Source of the DNA: Perca fluviatilis
Taxonomy: Eukaryota; Chordata; Actinopteri; Perciformes; Percidae
Length of the DNA stretch: 64,000 nt
Direction of reading: 5' to 3'
Assembly: GCF_010015445.1 (NCBI RefSeq)
Contig: NC_053116.1
Location: forward strand, 33,600,785-33,664,784
Under the pieces are notes generated by a model. It made no database searches. It saw only the letters and a list, made by a program, of their open reading frames with translations, and was not told the DNA's origin. This document shows, one piece after another, positions 63,347 through 64,000 of this stretch. The first letter of the stretch is position 1, and every line of letters starts with the position of its first letter. Both the position numbers and the translations under genes were made by a program.

Positions 63347-64000
63347 CTTCTCCTTGCTTATGTTATCTTACAGTATCTTTATTTATTCTACCTTAACATA
63401 CCTTAATCAAATTTTGTCTGAAACTGTGTGCAAAATACATTGGGTCACCTACAGCCACCTTAAAGAATTCAATTTGGAGGAAATCTAAAAAATTAAGTTT
63501 TATCTATTTATATATGTTGTAAAGTTTATTTGCATGTTGAAGTGTTGGAACAGGCTGGAATGAATACCGGAGTATGCCTCTGCAAACTATAAATGTAGGT
63601 AAATTATTGCAATAAAATTCTGAGGTTCTGCTCCACATAAGCCAATTTGAATTAAAGAAATATAAATACTATAACAAAAACATTTCTTTAAGTCCAGTTA
63701 ACCTAAACCAGTTCATGTGCCAAATATCAGTACGTATTTATCAAACAAAAAAGTTCTCCCACTGCACTCACATGATGTTGCTGTTTAAACTTCAGATATT
63801 TGGAACAGCTCAGCAGCGTGTTGGGAGAAGGCCAATTACTGTCCTGGTGCTAAGTGAAGTCTGAGTGTACATGTCTGCCAATGAATAAAGGCAACAAATA
63901 AAGGCTGGTTGCTAATAAAGGCTGTGTAAAAAAAAACATTGAAGGGGTGGAATTACCTGTAGCCAACTACAACAGCTTACAGGGTAAATGTAGATTTCTA
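63347..64000. other. Right window edge
   Basis: AT-rich, nothing recognised. Confidence 0.5.

Overview
The window is vertebrate nuclear DNA, almost certainly from a ray-finned fish. It is AT-rich and full of microsatellites, tRNA-derived SINEs with teleost-type tails, hAT-type MITEs with 8-bp target duplications, PIF/Harbinger elements, a Tc1-like fold-back element and LINE fragments. No bacterial, viral or organellar gene organisation is present.

One gene dominates. It is a laminin beta chain of the LAMB2 type on the minus strand, with 33 coding exons between 55459 and 18413. I placed each exon by its splice sites and by codon phase across every junction. The chain closes in frame: 5471 nt, giving 1822 residues plus a stop. 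It runs from the start of the laminin N-terminal (LN) domain to the C-terminal cysteine that pairs laminin chains. Domain order is LN, LE repeats, an unusual basic 47-residue exon, the domain IV (L4-like) module, eight more LE repeats, coiled coil, the cysteine-rich beta knob, and coiled coil. The signal-peptide exon and promoter were not found; they lie in the flank above 55460 or outside the window. The 3' UTR occupies about 17870-18412.

The left flank (1 to about 17.8 kb) holds no gene I can name. It has a CpG-rich island with a splice donor (14047 to about 14300) and a short signal-peptide-like exon (13552-13615), both on the minus strand, probably the 5' end of an unidentified gene reading leftward. 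The rest is repeats: LINE fragments, a degraded HARBI1-like transposase, hAT MITEs, a Tc1-like fold-back and a perfect 53-bp palindrome. The right flank (55460-64000) is intergenic or first-intron sequence with a 911-bp TTAA-flanked inverted-repeat element, a LINE tail, CA repeats and a MITE.

The most notable observation is at 46649-48049. A Harbinger-like non-autonomous transposon in laminin intron 1 carries, at 46795-47098, a copy of the host gene itself: the 3' part of the third coding exon, its splice donor and the adjacent intronic CA repeat. The source is about 1 kb away at 45441-45720, and the junctions share short homologies. Other points of interest are laminin splice sites built from microsatellites, nested hAT elements with intact target duplications, and the 3' remnant of an endogenous retrovirus in intron 1.
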